Part shown: positions 48,177 through 61,000 of the stretch, one piece after another
How the letters are laid out: the number at the start of each line of letters is the position of its first letter
Position numbering within the stretch: position 1 is the first letter of the stretch
NCBI GenBank assembly: GCA_013398055.1
Contig: VZRS01009438.1
Location: forward strand, 1 to 64,000
Origin: Ifrita kowaldi
Lineage: Eukaryota; Chordata; Aves; Passeriformes; Cinclosomatidae
Direction of reading: 5' to 3'
DNA: 64,000 nucleotides
Notes under the pieces: generated by a model
Databases searched by the model: none
The model's input: the letters and a program-made list of their open reading frames with translations, nothing else
Told to the model about the DNA's origin: nothing
Translations under genes and position numbers: made by a program

Positions 48177-50780
48177 CATGCCGGGAGGGATGGGCTCGGA
48201 GGGGCCTTGCAGTGGGGGAGCTCTGTACAGCATCCAGTGCCGGGCTCTATAAATTACAACTTTGTCTTTTACTTTTACTTGATCTAATGCAATGTGTCCC
48301 CTAGAACTCCACTCTTTTCCATAATTAATGGCTTCTAGGAAAGTATTCTGAAATTCCCCCCTGATAAGCACCTAGACAAACTTGATGTTTCCTCTCTGAG
48401 ACACAAAAGAGGACGTTAAACTGTTTTCACCCCCACATCCCTCGAGCCATGAGAAGTACCAGATCCGTCTCTGCTGGGCCAGACTAAGCCCTGGTTCACC
48501 ACAAACTCAGTGCAGGACCGACAAATGATCTCCATAGTAAATGATGCAAATAAGAAATGTCAGCATGTTCCAAAATTCCTCACTTAATCTTATTGCCAGT
48601 TGTATAGTCTGGATAATCAGTAAATAAATCCCTCTAACTTTGCTCAAATCCTTAGGGGCTGAACACACAGAGAGCACTTTCTAATTCATTCTCATTAACC
48701 TTCCCAGCTCTAAACAAAGTAATTTTCTACTTTTCTTAGTGTCTGAATTTTCCACTGGCCTCTGCAACACCTGATTTAGCAGCAATGATTTCTCACTTGT
48801 GATTTCTCTTTCAAACTGGCATTGTTCTTTTTCCTCACACATATGCTTGCTGGAATAGCACGAATCAGCAAGATTTAAAACCTCCCATTCTCAAGTTTGA
48901 AGCCCCTAAAGGGAAATTGCAGTTGTGATGCCAAGGAACACAGTCATATGTTATTTGACTTTTCCTCAGCCAGGCTGACAGCAGAGGGGGAGGAAGGGAG
49001 GAAGGAAAGGGGAAGGGAGAGGAAGATGGCATTTTAATAGCACCCACACTGATTTCACACAGTTGGATCACTGTGCTCCGGAGCGGCACCATTTCCGCTC
49101 CCCTTTGCCTCACATTCAGTCAGGACTGCTCAGCCAGGCTCTATGAGAAGGGTTCTCAATCTTTTTTTCCCAGCATGGACCTAGTACAGAAATCTGTCTT
49201 GTGGACAATCCCCTAGCCCACCTTTTACCCTGAATTTTGACAGCCCATTACCAACTCAAGGCTTGCAGGGACTACCCCACCCACATCCCAGATGTGACTA
49301 AATGAGCCAACATTCCTGCCAGGACAAGATGGATTATCCCTCCACCTCTTGGCCCAATTCTCATAGTCTCTGTAGTACCCTACAGATAATTGCCTATCTG
49401 AAAAAAATTACTAAGAAAGAGGAATGTATTTAATCTAATTTAGCAAGTGGACACACAAGAACCACCAGCATCTTACGTTGATAAATCTGCCTTTCCCAGA
49501 TGTCAGTCATATCCCAAACACAGCTTGGCCGGAGTTCTCATCAAAACATTTCATCTGATAATTCAGGCCCTAAGATTCAAAGTTCTTATACACATTAATG
49601 GGTTTTCCATAAGCCCTCTGTCAGGCAGAGTGACAGTGGGCTACAAATTCTGGCAGGAACTCTTACCCCAGCAGAGCATCAATGATATCCATATCCATAC
49701 TCTCCATTTAAGGTCCCCTTTAAAGCTGCAAGCAAAAATGTGACCTGCAACATTCCTGTAGCAAAAAAGCCTCAAAACAGATCAGAGGGGGAATTTGAAA
49801 ACATTAAACACTTTACTGAAATGTAACAAATATTTCTAAACAAAAGAAAATCATCCACTGAGGAGCATTTTGGATTCATGCCACAAGAACAGAAATCGAA
49901 AATTATTGGGTAAAATTATTTTCAGGGTAAGAAATGAATTGTGAGCAACTATGCTGTACATAACATTTATGACACAACTTCCATTTTGTATAACTATAAC
50001 AAACCCCTTCTATGTATTCTATAAAAGCAGCAGAAAATGAAACTTTTTTTTTTCCCTCCTAAAAATAAATTTTATTTAAGAGAAGGTGAGATTTTGGTAA
50101 GTTAATACACGTCTGTAAGCAACAAACATAAACGCTTCATGATATAAGACCACATTCTTGTTGGTTCAAATCGCAATGAAACTAAAGTTTAAAGCTTGTC
50201 ACTCTGACCTCCTCTTTGTGGGGAAGGTAAAGGACATCAGTGATTAGGACTGTGGCCATACAGAGTTTACCTTTGCAGTTAAGATCACCTGGCTTTGCTG
50301 TTGCCACAAACAACCCTAACTTGGCACTTCAGTTGGTTATTTCTGCAATTTAACTTTTTTTAATGACCTAGGGCATTTTCAGTTCAAAAGGATTTATTGT
50401 TTTTCCTCCTTCTGTCACTGATCAGCAGCAAAAGGTAGAGTCAAGACTCATTTGAGGTCTCTCACTTTGCAGCTCTTCACAACAATGCCAAGGAAACCCT
50501 GTTCTCGTGGCAGGATGATGAGGAGCAGTAGCTTACACACCATCCTAAGGATTCTAGCTGCTTTTGTCAAGAAGAGACTGCCACCCCCTGAGGGCTCCCC
50601 CTCCCCTGTTCCAGGGTTTGTGCCTGCTGAGCAGAGCTGGGCGGGAAGAGCCGTGGTTTAACCTATCATCCCAAGGACTGAATGTCTCACAGTGGAGCTA
50701 CAGACACACAAGTTTCCCTCTTCTTCCCCTATGGTTCTAAACGTTTTCTGCAATGAAATTACTGGGAGACAGCTAAATCC

Positions 50781-50855
50781 AAGGGCGGGCATGGAATTTG
50801 AACCCATGGCCTTCTGGCTTGGAGGTGAGACTATTCCTAACTGAGCCAAAGTGAC
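50781..50855 (-). mobile_element. tRNA-derived SINE head or tRNA pseudogene
   Basis: The minus strand contains a polymerase III box A (TGGCTCAGTTAGGA, 50848-50835) and, at tRNA spacing, a box B (GGTTCAAATTCC, 50804-50793). The sequence between them reads CACCTCCAAGCCAGAAGGCC. The acceptor-stem bases do not pair, so this is not a functional tRNA. Ancient amniote tRNA-derived SINEs have a very similar head (CCTCCAAGCCAGAAGG then TGGGTTC), so a SINE relic of that type is the best reading. No tail family was identified. Confidence 0.6.
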
Positions 50856-53394
50856 ACATACATAATATGCTTTCAAGGTTTTTAGAGAGCTCTGTCATGA
50901 TTTAAAAACACTAAGTCTTTGTGGTACAAACCACAGGGCAGGAAAGAGCTGGGGCTCCCTTTTTACTGCTAATTTTAGCCGACGAATTGTTTATAATCTC
51001 CTGCAAAATACATAAAGCCTTATTCTGCCTTAAGCTAAGAGAGAACAGCCTTTCAAAATGGGTTCTTAATTATAGTGTTCCCCTGCTAGATGGGATGGAG
51101 GCAGGTTCCAAAATTGTGTCAGAGTATATGAAGTGATAAAATGAGGATGGGTGAGCTATTTTTAAACATACTCAAAGACTTTGAGGTCAAAATCCCTGAA
51201 TTTACAGTCTTATGGCTGTATTAAAATTCGTGGATTATTAAGACCTTCGTGGCAAGACTGAAGTATCATTTCATTTGAGACACCCTCTGGCTTCAGAGCC
51301 ATGTGTTCCCTGCCAGTCTGCCTGCCAAACTGGGGCGCCCCGGGGAGCCACCTTTAAGCACAGGTTATTTCCCTACTCTAGACAGGCATTTGGGAGATGA
51401 AGGGGATGAGATGCTTCCAGCCCAGCATGTTCCCTCCTCCTCTCTTTTCCCAGGACATTCTGCAAGAGAGAGGCTTGCCTTTCCAGATGGCCAGGAAGCA
51501 AGCGGGTTAGGGAGAGTTTGAGGAATCTTAGGCAAAAGCACATAATTGCTCCTTACTCCACCCAGTCTGGAAACCCAATACAGCCTCAGCCTGGTGATGT
51601 TTCCCCAGCACAGTCATGTTTCCCATCTGAAGAGGGCAGCTGGGCACCTGCTGCTGGAGCAGGATGGAGAGCTGCTGCCCAGGAACACTCAGCTTTAAAC
51701 AACAGCCATCCTGTCCTCTCTTCCACAGTTCCCCACCATAGGAAAAGGACTCCAGAACAAGTCCTGAAATACATTTTTGACTGTTTGGAAAATCCAGACT
51801 TGCACTGAAATCATTGTTCTGCTCATGGACATAAACCACATACAGGTATCACCTGGGAGGGACTGGCCCTGCCTTTGCCCCAACAGGCTTCCCAGCACTG
51901 AGAGTACCACTCCTAATCTCAGGTTTGACTCGCAGCAGCAGCAGGATGAGTAAAAGCTGTCACCTGCTATACACATATTGGTTTCTTTTCAGTAATGATC
52001 AATATACACCTTTTTTTTAATAGGAAAAAGGCCACACAGTGAGAAGAAACCAAGTTGAAAGACTTTGCCTGCCTCACAAGTCGAAGAGGGAATAACTCTC
52101 AGACCCTTTTCCCCATCCACATTCTGCATCACATTTAGGTGTATCTTTCTCTAGAGGCCAAACAAGTGGTAGCAAAGGCTTCAGGGCTCTGAGGACACTG
52201 CAAAATGATTTGCACCATTTACATTGTTCATTTTCTAACTGAGGTAAGGTTTTATGGGAAGCCACTGCACACAGACAAGCTGCTATTTTGGAAAAGACCA
52301 GATGCAGGTTAGAAACATCAGAGAAAGGCAACAGGCTCTAGAACTATTTTCAGGTGAGGAGATTTATTTGTCCAATTTTTGCAATTGCATTTACCTGAGC
52401 ATCATTTAAACCTGTAATTTTTTTTTCCATTTGCATTTCCATGCAGTGATGCATAACATAAAATACTAATGAAAGTAAAAGCAAAAACTAGTCAAAACCA
52501 AACTCAAATCCTTTTCTTGATTGCTTATAGATTTACAAAGCCATAAAACCATGTAACAAGCACAAAACAAAAGCCTTGTAAAAAAAGGTTTAGTACAAAA
52601 AAGGCCAAGTGAGCAGTTAAAAAAAAAATCCGGTGTTCTTGGTTCTGTTAGTAATTAATGTACACTCATGTTTCAATCAAAAGCAGTCACTGGCATGGGT
52701 TGTGCATTTTATCTACCAGAGGATCACAATGCACTTATTATCACAAGAGGGTCTCCCACTTGGAGCAATGCTGAATGGATCCATGTTCCTACTTAGGCAT
52801 TTTGCACACATTTTGTATTTTTACAAATCCATGGTATTAGTCCATCCTATAAGCATTAAAGTCTAATTCTTTCAGAACTTCCCTGTCTCAGTCTGAAAAT
52901 CTTTACCATTACAAGAGAATGTGGTGCATTCAGGGACACTTTCCCTCCTTGAGGTCAAGAGCTGTCATTCCTGTATGGTTACACACACCCATTACTTACA
53001 TGGGAATTGCTCCTTTCAGGAATAGGGCCCAGTCCATCCCCAACCACAGTCACCAGGAATCTTCTTCCCAGTATCCACTGGCATTTACTTAAGACTACAA
53101 CAACTGCTTCCTTACATTTCTGGAGTGGCAAAACCAGTTTTAATGCTTTTCCTACAGGTGCCCTTCACAAGTTTGATTTTCAGGCACAAAGAATTCCTTA
53201 ACTCCACACTGCACACAAATCATCCTTCAGCTACAACCTGTACTCCTGCATCGCGCTCTGCTCCCAGCAAAACCCCTGCCAAAATTCCCACCGAGTTTAA
53301 TAGCCCTGGCCTATTCCCCCTAACTCCTAACTTGAGGTTAATTTCTTTTCTCTCAGTATAAACAGAAACCAGCAGGTAAAAAAGTTTTGTCTAA

Positions 53395-53480
53395 TGTGGC
53401 ACTAAGGCTGTGGAATTTACTCCCATGTGAGAATGGCACAATAAAGTCATTTGTTTAAAAGTAAATTGAAAACATTCCAG
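53395..53480 (+). mobile_element. Possible ancient L3/CR1-like 3' fragment
   Basis: GGCTGTGGAATTTACTCCCAT followed by GTTTAAAAGTAAATTGAAAAC recalls the L3/CR1 3' motif in which 'TGTGGAATTCACTGCC' is followed by 'GGGTTCAAAAAGAGATTAGAC'. The match is partial and the call tentative. Confidence 0.3.
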
Positions 53481-54485
53481 TCTTCTCAGGCTTACAACTA
53501 TTAACTTTGGTTTCTGCACAGCACTGTAGAATGTCTGGCATCAAAGACACTTTGTACATTGCACTGAACTTGCACTGGACACTGTTAGTGGACCATTAAT
53601 CACAGCAAACAAAGATCCCATGCAAACACAAAAATTACTGATTTTTCACATGTTCAGCATGGCCTAGCAAAGGTTAACACCACAGCTGCTGGATACTGCA
53701 CATTTTGAGACATGAAGTGTTGACAAGGCATCTGAGAACGTGCAGATTTTTCAATTGATAATTACGTATTCCACATTAAACAATTCTTATTTGTGCCTAA
53801 TACGGTCTAGAATTAGACAGACACCTACCTCAGCATGAACTAGCACAACTTCATTTCAGATGCCTACAAAAGCATGTACTTCTTTTCACCCACACACAGA
53901 TACTATGTGTGAGTGAAGGGGCACGGGTTAGTGGCAAGAAAATCTACGAGGATGTGATCCAAGGTTCACATGAACCACTGCTGAAGAAAGTGAAGGCTGA
54001 GGGAAACATGCACTAACAGATCCACTCGCCTGAGGGAATGTGGCTGTGTATTTGGAAGAGCTGGAACAGGAATGGGAACTGAACCAGTATAAAAAGGAAA
54101 GACTCTGAAAACAAAAACCAGTCAGTGACCAGGGAAGCAGCAAAGGAGGCACGGAAGAAAGCCCATGGTCTGGAATCACAGGCTCTATTTCAGAGTGCAG
54201 TTTTACTGATAATGTCAAAGGAGAAATGCTGTGTCACAGGAGCATGAATTACTGGCTGTCATGGGCAGTTTTCTGTCATCCAGACCAGAGCAAGGGAAAA
54301 CCTGAGCCATCAGCCCTGAAGCTTCCAATTTGCCAGGATGATTTCCATTGGGTTCCTCAGACCACGCTTTCACAGAATTCTTGCACCAACTGCCTCAGGT
54401 GAAAGAAACCTTACTGCAGAATCATCATTTTCTTCTAACCAGGGCAGGAGGTGTGAAGGGAAGCAGTGAGGGAATAAATTGCTAC

Positions 54486-54546
54486 CCTCAAAAAAACCAA
54501 AAAAACCCAAAAAAACCAAACAAAAAAAACCCAAAACCAAACAAAA
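54486..54546. repeat. A/C low-complexity tract
   Basis: About 60 bases of A-runs broken by CC or CCC (AAAAAACCAAAAAACCC and similar). No tandem period is exact. Confidence 0.85.
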
Positions 54547-55020
54547 CACTGCAGAATCTCCTAAAATTATCGTGGATGTCCACCCATATCCAATCATCAG
54601 CTGCCAGTAATGCAGCGGTGTTATTAATTAATGGAGTAGGTGCAGAATCACAACATGAAGGTACCAGCATGCTACTTGGGTCTGTGGAACAGCGAGTGCA
54701 GCACCCAGACTCAACAAAATGAGAAGAAAACTGATGCAAGTACAGGCTTGTTAGTCAAACCACCACTGTATGCAAGGCTTTTGAACATGCTTCTAAAGAA
54801 ATACTTTAAAAAAATTTTTAAAAAGAAAGAAAGAAAGATGGCACAGCATGCCAAAGTCAGTATGTTAACTGATTTTTCTGACTAAAGAAAACTTGACAGA
54901 TCTTTGGTTTAGCAAAGTGATACCCTTAGGAGACTGGCAAATAAGCTTATAAAGATGAGTATTAATGAAAGAATAGTGCAGTAAAACAACTCTCTAACAG
55001 ATAAATAAGTTATAATGTGA

Positions 55021-55092
55021 GAAGAAAAACTAGCAGCCTTGAAGGATTCATTTAATGTGGAAAGAAGAACTAGCAGCCTTGAAGGGTTTAAT
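55021..55092 (+). repeat. Two-copy 40-bp tandem duplication
   Basis: GAAGAAAAACTAGCAGCCTT followed by GAAGGATTCA starts at 55021. AAAGAAGAACTAGCAGCCTT followed by GAAGGGTTTA starts at 55061. The copies differ at a few positions, which indicates an old local duplication in the intron. Confidence 0.85.
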
Positions 55093-58000
55093 CATCAAAG
55101 TGTTGAATGGATTGGTCTTACTGAAATAAAATAGCATAAATTGGCCAGTTAAATTTGATTCTGCCCAAAAGACAAAATTGTGAGGTAGTGTCAACACAAT
55201 GGGAGATTGAACACTGTCTGGAAGACTCGGGTAACTTCAAGGATTATAAAAACACAAACAGGATCAAATAATAGCTATATGCTGAGAGACTAGTGACAGC
55301 TGCTGCACGGGACTGGGAGTCATCAGCTGGCAATAACAACAGCAAGGAAAGCCCAGGCACATCCAACTAAGCATCAGATGATTCCAAGACACTGCTATGA
55401 TGTGGCCATGGGAAGTGCACACGTGCTGGTAGTCTCTGTTCTGAGCAATGCACATCCAATAGAGGCAACACTGTTTTGTACAGGACCGGTGAGATCTGGT
55501 CTGGTCACTGACAGAGGAGGCCACGAGACTTCTGGTGACAGGTAACACTTGACACTTCCCCTGTTCCCAGGACTGCTGCACTATTTCCTTAAGAGTCAAA
55601 TGAAACAGCATGTTGAGAACGAGAGTATTTCATTTTCATTGAATTGAAACTGCTTTTCAGCCTCCACTGGGTAGAGCAGTGCAGCATTTGAGAGCCCTGG
55701 ACAGTTAAACTGGAAGAACTCTGCATATATTACATGAACTATACAGCCCTCTTCCTTCCTCCCCCACAAGATCCTTGTCCATGTTCCAAACCACATTCCC
55801 CTGCCTTCGAGCTGGAAAGGGCTCTGCATCAGCTCTCACATTAAGCTGGGGAGTATAAATGGGAGGAAAGAGTGAAGGTATTTGGATAGTGGTCTCCAAA
55901 AACTCCCATGCACTCAGTGATCCACCCAAAGCTGCTTCTGCTGCTTAGTGGAACTGGAAAAAGAGGAAATGTGGCCTTTGGAGAAGACTTCTCTTAAGCT
56001 ACTGGGCAAGGAGACTATTGTTTGACCACTTTCTTCATGTGGCTGGAGAAGCAGTGCATGTCCACAGGTGTGTGCAGAGCAATTTAGGGAGCCTGGGCAG
56101 ACTAGAGCAGAGCAGCAGTGTAAGGAAACAATTCCTGCCTTTTGAAGCATGATTTTCCCATTACTGTCTCCCAACTGGATGATCAGTCCTCTGAGTTTTC
56201 ACCTTGTGTGAGAAGAGCAGGCAGCTGAAAAGGGGGGTAAACAGCCCACTACAGATCTGGATGCTCCTGTGGACTGCTGGTTACAGCTTCCATGTAATGG
56301 AGGAGGGAAAGAAAAACTTTATCCGAGACCCTAAAATTAACATTTAAAGTGATGAAAGCAAGTTGGACTGGACTATCAGTACTAAGGACACTTGAGACAG
56401 TGACCATGTCAGAGATTAGTCTCATCTAACAGAAGGTTGCTTTAGGTTTATTGGAGGATCAAATTACACACTTGAGGATCTGCTACTCCAGCTAAAACTC
56501 CATATCCATCTAATGAACAGTTTTGGGGTGTTTATCAGAAGGGGAATGGTAGAAAGGGGTGAGAGGGAGGTGAACTCTTGAAAATATAATTTGTTTTCTG
56601 ACTACCTTCCTTTCATAAGAAAAAACTAAAACAAAAGTTCATCTTAAATTACAGACATACGGACAAGCTTTCCCAGCCCCAGAAATTCATCCTACATGTT
56701 GATTAATGATCAAACTACTAGAGCTTTAGCATGAAAAATGGGCTAGGCTTCGACTGAAGATTGCCTGTAGCTAATAATGCAGTGGAATGAACATTTTCAT
56801 TCCAGCTAAACCATTCCTGTTCCTGTAAAAATAAAGAAATCCAATCTTGGGTTATGAAAAAGGCTCATAGAATTCGGCATATTTCTTGGGTTAAAATAAT
56901 GCCTTGCATCTTAACAAACCTGTAAATACAGAATATGTTACCTGTGAAGTCAAACATCCATGTAAGTACATACAGGTACACACAGGGTATAAATATCTGA
57001 GGTGAGGTCTGGGAACGGAAGAGAACCTGATGACCGTAGCCTAGAATTCCACATGTGCAGGCACATTACAGAGTTAGTAGATTTAACATAGCTCCTGTCT
57101 CAGGCTCAAAAATGTAAAATGTAATAAAAAAACCCCACAAGGAAGTGTAGTGGGCTGTACAGCATCTGCCTGGAGAGGCAGCTGACACAGGCAGGACTTG
57201 CCCGGAGATCTCCTTGTGGTTCAGCCCCTGGCGCCATCAGCTGGGCTTGCACTCAAAAGCTGTGGAGGGAGGTAATTAAAAGTGACTCTGCACCACTCTG
57301 CTGCAGCCACTGAAAGAGGGTGGGAAAGGATTCAGGCGTATGCAAGAGAAGGGATGTGTTTCTCCAGCTCTAGTGATTTCCATTATGGAAACATAGCACT
57401 TAAAAGCTTTTAACCTTTTTGCCGCTGAAGTCAACTATCAACGTTTTTTAAAATTTTGTTTTCATTTCAGCACATGAAATGCAAACTCCAGGTTGGGTAA
57501 TGTCAACAGCACATTCTCCCTAAGCCGCAAGGAAGGTGCAGAGTTGAAAAAGCAGCACAAGGTAGAAAGCTGAGAAGTGGAATTACACACACAGTGATTG
57601 CCACCAGCACGGCCACTGGCCAGAACAGTGATTTTCAAGACTATGGAACTCAGAGAGAGTGCGGGGGAAGGCCAGGACGTTCAAACCATCCTGCTGGCTG
57701 CAGGAACAACTATTAAAAGAAATTAAGAGGAAAGTCAGACCCCAGAAAGAGCACAAGACACTGTGTTCCAACTCTAACCAGCTGAAGGAAAGTTTATATA
57801 AAAACAATCACTTCGTTAGTGACTCATAAGGAAAGAATCCCCAAGCTTTCTTCAGGGAAACCCCAGTAAATAACATGTCTAAAAACACATGAAGATGGTG
57901 CTGTCTGTTCTGTTACACTATTCAGTCCTCATGATAAAACCTTTGGCAGAAGAACGACCTACTGAGCAAAGATCCTTTTGGGAAGCCCAAAAACCAGTAA

Positions 58001-61000
58001 GAACTGCTGTGGCTGCTTGCTAAGTCTGCCTCATATTCCAGCTCTTGTGTGACATGTCTAATGCAAACTGGGAGAAAGTGGGGAAAAAATGCTTTTTGTT
58101 ACAGCATTGCAGAGTGCTTCTCTGTTGACTACATGCAGGTGCACTCTCAAGATAAATAAATGCCTGAATTTCAATGCCTTCTGCACTTTCAAAACTAAAT
58201 GTTACGGATTCAAATATCCTGCCACACTACATCCAAAGGCACAGAGTGAAAAGGTCGATGCATGCACGGCCTCTCTGGAGCATGTTATCAGACACTCAGC
58301 AGGCTGGGCAAGGAATAGTTCTCTGTCCAAAGAAGGGACGGATATACTTTGCAATGTATAATTTCTTTGGCTATGCAGAGGTTTTTTCCTTTTATTTTCT
58401 TTCTTCTCTCTCCTTTTTTTTTATTTTATTAGCACATTTTGGAAGCACGTTATGTGTTTTTAAGCGTATCTTCCAGCAAGAGACTTTAAACTCAGTAAAT
58501 TCATAAAAATATGAGAAATTACAGTGCTTTCCCAACAAATGACCAGATCTGAACACAGTGATGCCTGAACTTGGACTGACTAGAAAACTCTCCTGTTGGA
58601 GATTCCAGGCAGGAATATTAACAAAAGCATTCTGTGTCAAGCAGAGATTATGTTCTGTAGCAAAACCACTTAGTTTTTGCAGATATCCAAGAGGACTGAG
58701 TGGGAACCTGGGAGCAACTTCTTAGCAATTTTATCTCACTCTTCGATGAGTTTTTAGCCTAAGTGTGAACGTGGACACTTTATTTTGAACTGGAAACCTC
58801 CCCTGCCCAAAGTTATCCCTTTACATACTGAATAGAACATGTTTTAGCTTATGCTGCTCCCCATATTCTCAGCTGCTGTAGAGCCATAGCAGGCTCCAGA
58901 AACTTTCCAGGATATAGCCAGAAACTTGTCAAGAAAAAACCAGAAGGTTGAAAGCATTGAATAGTCATTCCCAAGGGGCTGAGAAGTTACCATAGTAAAG
59001 CAGTGTTTTTACCAAAATGCTCAGCAACAAAAGCAATAGCATCACCAATATTTGAACTGCAATTTTCCATTGTTGGGTTGAATTTGGAAGGAATGGGGCA
59101 TTTGTGACAATCTTTCAGGTATTTGTGACTACAGCTTAGTGCTTTTGTCTACATGATGAAACATGTTTTATAAAAGCTATGAAACATCATTCTAAAGGGC
59201 ACCAATACTGAAGAAGCATGAGCAGCTGCAAATAAGATACAAGGAACTCCTTTAAAAAGGGAGCATCTTTTAGGCCAAGTAAACCATTGCAACATCCCAA
59301 AGGGAAGATTCAGCTAAAAGGAGCATAGACAGGAAGACTTTGCCTGAAAACCCAGCAATGCATGAGGGGAACAGGTCACACTGAGCGCCTCATTAGAGAA
59401 AATATGTGTATTTAAGTACTCCACTGGAAATTTGAGTTCCCTTGCTTTACTGCCCAAAGACAATTACCTAAGAACCTGGCACTTCCAGGAGCCCACTGTC
59501 AATGAAGAGAGAGTGAGGTAGTTTACAGCCGAGAGATCCAAACTTGGAAGGAATAATCATGAATTATTCCAAACACAGATTCCTAAAAATGCAATTCCCC
59601 AGTGGGAACCCATCAGAAAAGACCAGAATTTTGATGGGAAAATGTTGATGGTTGTATACACTAAAGGAAGCCCATCCAGTGTCCCTGAACAAAGACATTC
59701 TTGGAAAATACACACCCACTTACTCTTGGGTACAGTCCTCTGAAAGAAAAGGAGGGAGAACTTCATATGCATTCTTCACAAGGATTGTTGATGTTTTATC
59801 ACTTGAACAATGGACCCAATACATGCCCTTGAGCAATTTTCAATCATACTCTAAGATGAGGTGGTTCTACCACGTAAGGATGGACTCAAATCAACAAGTG
59901 TCAAATTTCAGAGAAGAATTGAAGAGGATCTGGGAAATAATCACAACAGGAGGATTCATCCCCTTTATATTTAAAAGACAGGCAGAAAGAAATTACTGCA
60001 TACTCAAAAGATGTTGGCATGACGTATTTTTAATGAATAAATGTCCTTTGCTAATCAGACCAGTGCCAATCAGGTAGTTTGCCCCAAAACCCTGTTTCTA
60101 GAAGTACTCAGTGGCTAGTGACAAACCTTTAACAAACAACAACGTCCTGCAATAATTCATTGATTCTTTCATGTCATTCTTGGACTGCCAGGAACCATGT
60201 TCTTACTCTCAGTTTGTAAAATGGGATCCTGGTCTGCAACTGCAACTTCTAGACAAATAGTATCTATTCACAATATTAAAACCAGCTGCTGGAAAGGCAT
60301 CATGCTGGGGCTTACAAAAGAAACTGTACAAAGACGATGGAACTCAATAAAAGAAATAGGACATTGGGCAGAAATCACAGCCCCAATCAGACAAAGCCAG
60401 GATTGGTTCTACGAAAGGAGAATTTTATTTTAGCAGAACACTAATCAGCCTGCAAAAAGCACTGAAAAAACCCAACCAGGCCCCTAAGTCATGCAACACT
60501 AAGGACAACACACCCACTCACAACAGGTGAAATTCTCACTCTCTGGAAGTGATGCCATTGACTTCACCATGCCCATCTTCAGCCTGTCCATGACCCAGAC
60601 TGGCTGAAATTAAACCACTTCTGAGCATACACATTCACCCATGACATTAAGAGGCATTTTCTGCAGAGCAGTGTATAACAAAGAGGAAACTGATATTTTC
60701 AAACTATAAAGACAACTGAAGGTGAAGTTTCCTAAAGCAAGAGCCTTGATTTTCACCACACCAAAGGCAACACAAGTGGTGTTAAGGACTGCAGACAATG
60801 CTGCATTTTGTTCTCATGACAGAGACCATGACCTGTGTCAAAGCCCTCAGCTGAGGAACAGCAAGGAACTCTGGCCATAGAGCTCCTTGGTGCACAGAGC
60901 TGGCATGAACACATCTCTTGAGTGTTTGCAGCCACATCTTGGGCCACAGGTGATCTGAATGAGAAGTCGAGCTTTTTGAGGATGCCTGCCCTGTACGGAG

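Noticed and set aside
47781..48371. 196-codon minus-strand open frame in the DNM3 intron
   Set aside because: Its length is largely due to an in-frame 12-bp minisatellite and a GGA tract; the rest shows no domain or splice context.
59652..60077. 141-codon plus-strand frame in the large DNM3 intron
   Set aside because: It has normal amino-acid composition but no recognised family, no promoter or poly(A) context, and lies antisense in an intron.
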